Assembly: GCA_012728855.1 (NCBI GenBank)
Contig: JAAYEH010000281.1
Coordinates: 78,818 to 142,817, forward strand
Length of the DNA: 64,000 bases
From: Rhodopirellula sp.
GTDB taxonomy: Bacteria > Planctomycetota > Planctomycetia > Pirellulales > Thermoguttaceae
Reading direction: 5' to 3'
This document shows, in pieces, positions 63,254-64,000 of this stretch (positions are counted from its first letter, which is position 1; the number at the start of each line of letters is the position of its first letter). Under the pieces are notes generated by a model that was not told the DNA's origin, did no database searches, and was given only the letters and a program-made list of their open reading frames with translations. The position numbers and the translations under genes are program-made.

Positions 63254-64000
63254 ATGTCCAAAGGCCAGCAGACGGCGAATCGAACCAAGACCGACGGCAT
63301 CCTCTCGCGGCGCGGTTTCATCGCGGGCGCCACGGCCGCGGCAACGACCTTCTCCATCGTCGAGCCGAAGTCGGCGCGGGCGGCCGACGCCGGCGCGAAG
63401 GTCGACATCGGCATCATCGGCTGCGGCGGGCGCGGCACGTGGATCACGGACCTCTTTCAGCAGCACGGCGGCTACAACATCGTGGCGGCGGCCGACTACT
63501 TTCAGGACCAGGTCGACAATCTCGGCGCGAAGTTCAACGTCGATCCGGCTCGGCGATTCACCGGCCTCGCGGGCTACCATCGCCTCTTGGAGCAGAAACT
63601 CGACGCAGTGGTGATCGAATCGCCTCCCTACTTCCATCCCGAACAGGCCGCGGCGGCGGTGGCGGCGGGCAAGCACGTTTACCTGGCCAAGCCGATCGCC
63701 GTCGACGTGCCCGGCTGCAAGACCGTCGAAGAGAGCGGCAAGACGGCGACCTCGAAGAAGCTCTGTTTCCTGGTCGATTTCCAGACGCGCGCCGACGAAT
63801 TCTACATCGAAGCGCTGCGGCGGGTTCGCGAAGGAGCACTGGGCCGCTTCGCCTTCGGCGAGTCGACCTACCACGCCGGCATTCCCTGGGTCCGCCAGAT
63901 CAAGTACCTCGAGGACGACCCGAAGAATCCGGAAAACCGGCTGCGTGCTTGGGGGCTGGACCGCGTCCTGTCCGGCGACATCATCACCGAGCAGAACATC
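63254..64000 (+). CDS. Tat-exported Gfo/Idh/MocA-family oxidoreductase (3' end outside window)
   Basis: The first 249 codons of an oxidoreductase with a twin-arginine leader (ILSRRGFIAGATAAATTF). The Rossmann motif is IGIIGCGGRGTWITDLF. The usual EKP triad is replaced by AKP (HVYLAKPIAVDVPGCK), which is seen in part of this exported subgroup. The Glu-to-Ala change may alter catalysis. AAGGAG lies before the ATG. It follows the discoidin-domain gene and a palindromic element. It continues beyond the window. Confidence 0.9.
   Translation, partial: MSKGQQTANRTKTDGILSRRGFIAGATAAATTFSIVEPKSARAADAGAKVDIGIIGCGGRGTWITDLFQQHGGYNIVAAADYFQDQVDNLGAKFNVDPARRFTGLAGYHRLLEQKLDAVVIESPPYFHPEQAAAAVAAGKHVYLAKPIAVDVPGCKTVEESGKTATSKKLCFLVDFQTRADEFYIEALRRVREGALGRFAFGESTYHAGIPWVRQIKYLEDDPKNPENRLRAWGLDRVLSGDIITEQNI

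Noticed and set aside
1..64000. CRISPR array, tRNA or rRNA genes
   Set aside because: No regularly spaced repeats, no cloverleaf-like T-loop words in context and no rRNA stretches were recognised; short tRNAs could still be missed by eye.

Overview
The window looks like a chromosomal segment of a planctomycete (Planctomycetota, most like the Pirellulales), possibly from a metagenome-assembled genome. The DNA is GC-rich. Gene content supports the placement: three exported Gfo/Idh/MocA oxidoreductases with twin-arginine leaders, a Ser/Thr kinase with the N-terminal module common in planctomycete kinases, a secreted metacaspase with a DUF4384-like tail, large secreted carbohydrate-active and metallophosphoesterase proteins, an Uma2 nuclease, a PilZ-like protein and many short secreted proteins of unknown role. 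The taxonomic call is inference from gene content, because no rRNA or tRNA gene was seen.

Layout. 1-7 kb: a truncated aldehyde ferredoxin oxidoreductase, a membrane protein, an Hsp70-like protein with a long non-canonical C-terminus and an outer-membrane-type secreted protein. 7-16 kb: metacaspase, small Gly/Tyr/Gln-repeat protein, cNMP-domain/kinase fusion, PDZ-like secreted protein, an alpha-oxoamine synthase and a Tat-exported beta-propeller protein. 16-24 kb: a siroheme/Fe-S protein, a glpK-glpD operon (coupled by a GTGA overlap), an MBL hydrolase, a Gfo/Idh/MocA oxidoreductase and a BON-domain protein. 24-31 kb: PilZ-like protein, a solitary N6-adenine methyltransferase, HAD phosphatase, Uma2 protein and an RfaE-like sugar kinase. 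31-46 kb: TPR protein, FxsA, a polysaccharide-lyase-like protein, a broken CHC2 zinc-finger gene, a metallophosphoesterase, an MBL protein, a toxin-antitoxin remnant and an MscK-like channel. 46-54 kb: HEAT/YbjN-like protein, pdxJ, dapA, a glycosyltransferase, and a membrane-anchored MutS-like ATPase. 54-64 kb: a sugar-metabolism zone with two Gfo/Idh/MocA proteins, a GH42-like glycosidase, a GT39-like membrane enzyme and a discoidin-domain protein.

The most striking feature is a dense population of short palindromic elements of at least six sequence families, about twenty copies in 64 kb, lying between genes irrespective of gene orientation. One copy (37198-37295) can be caught in the act. 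It interrupts a CHC2 zinc-finger gene exactly at a codon, is flanked by TTA direct repeats, and the broken reading frame resumes on its far side. A second copy of the family (63137-63235) is also flanked by TTA. Another family has the GTAG-hairpin/hairpin-CTAC layout of bacterial REP/BIME sequences. No transposase or RAYT gene lies in the window, so these elements must be moved in trans or be relics.

No CRISPR array, prophage, complete insertion sequence, tRNA, rRNA or replication origin was recognised.
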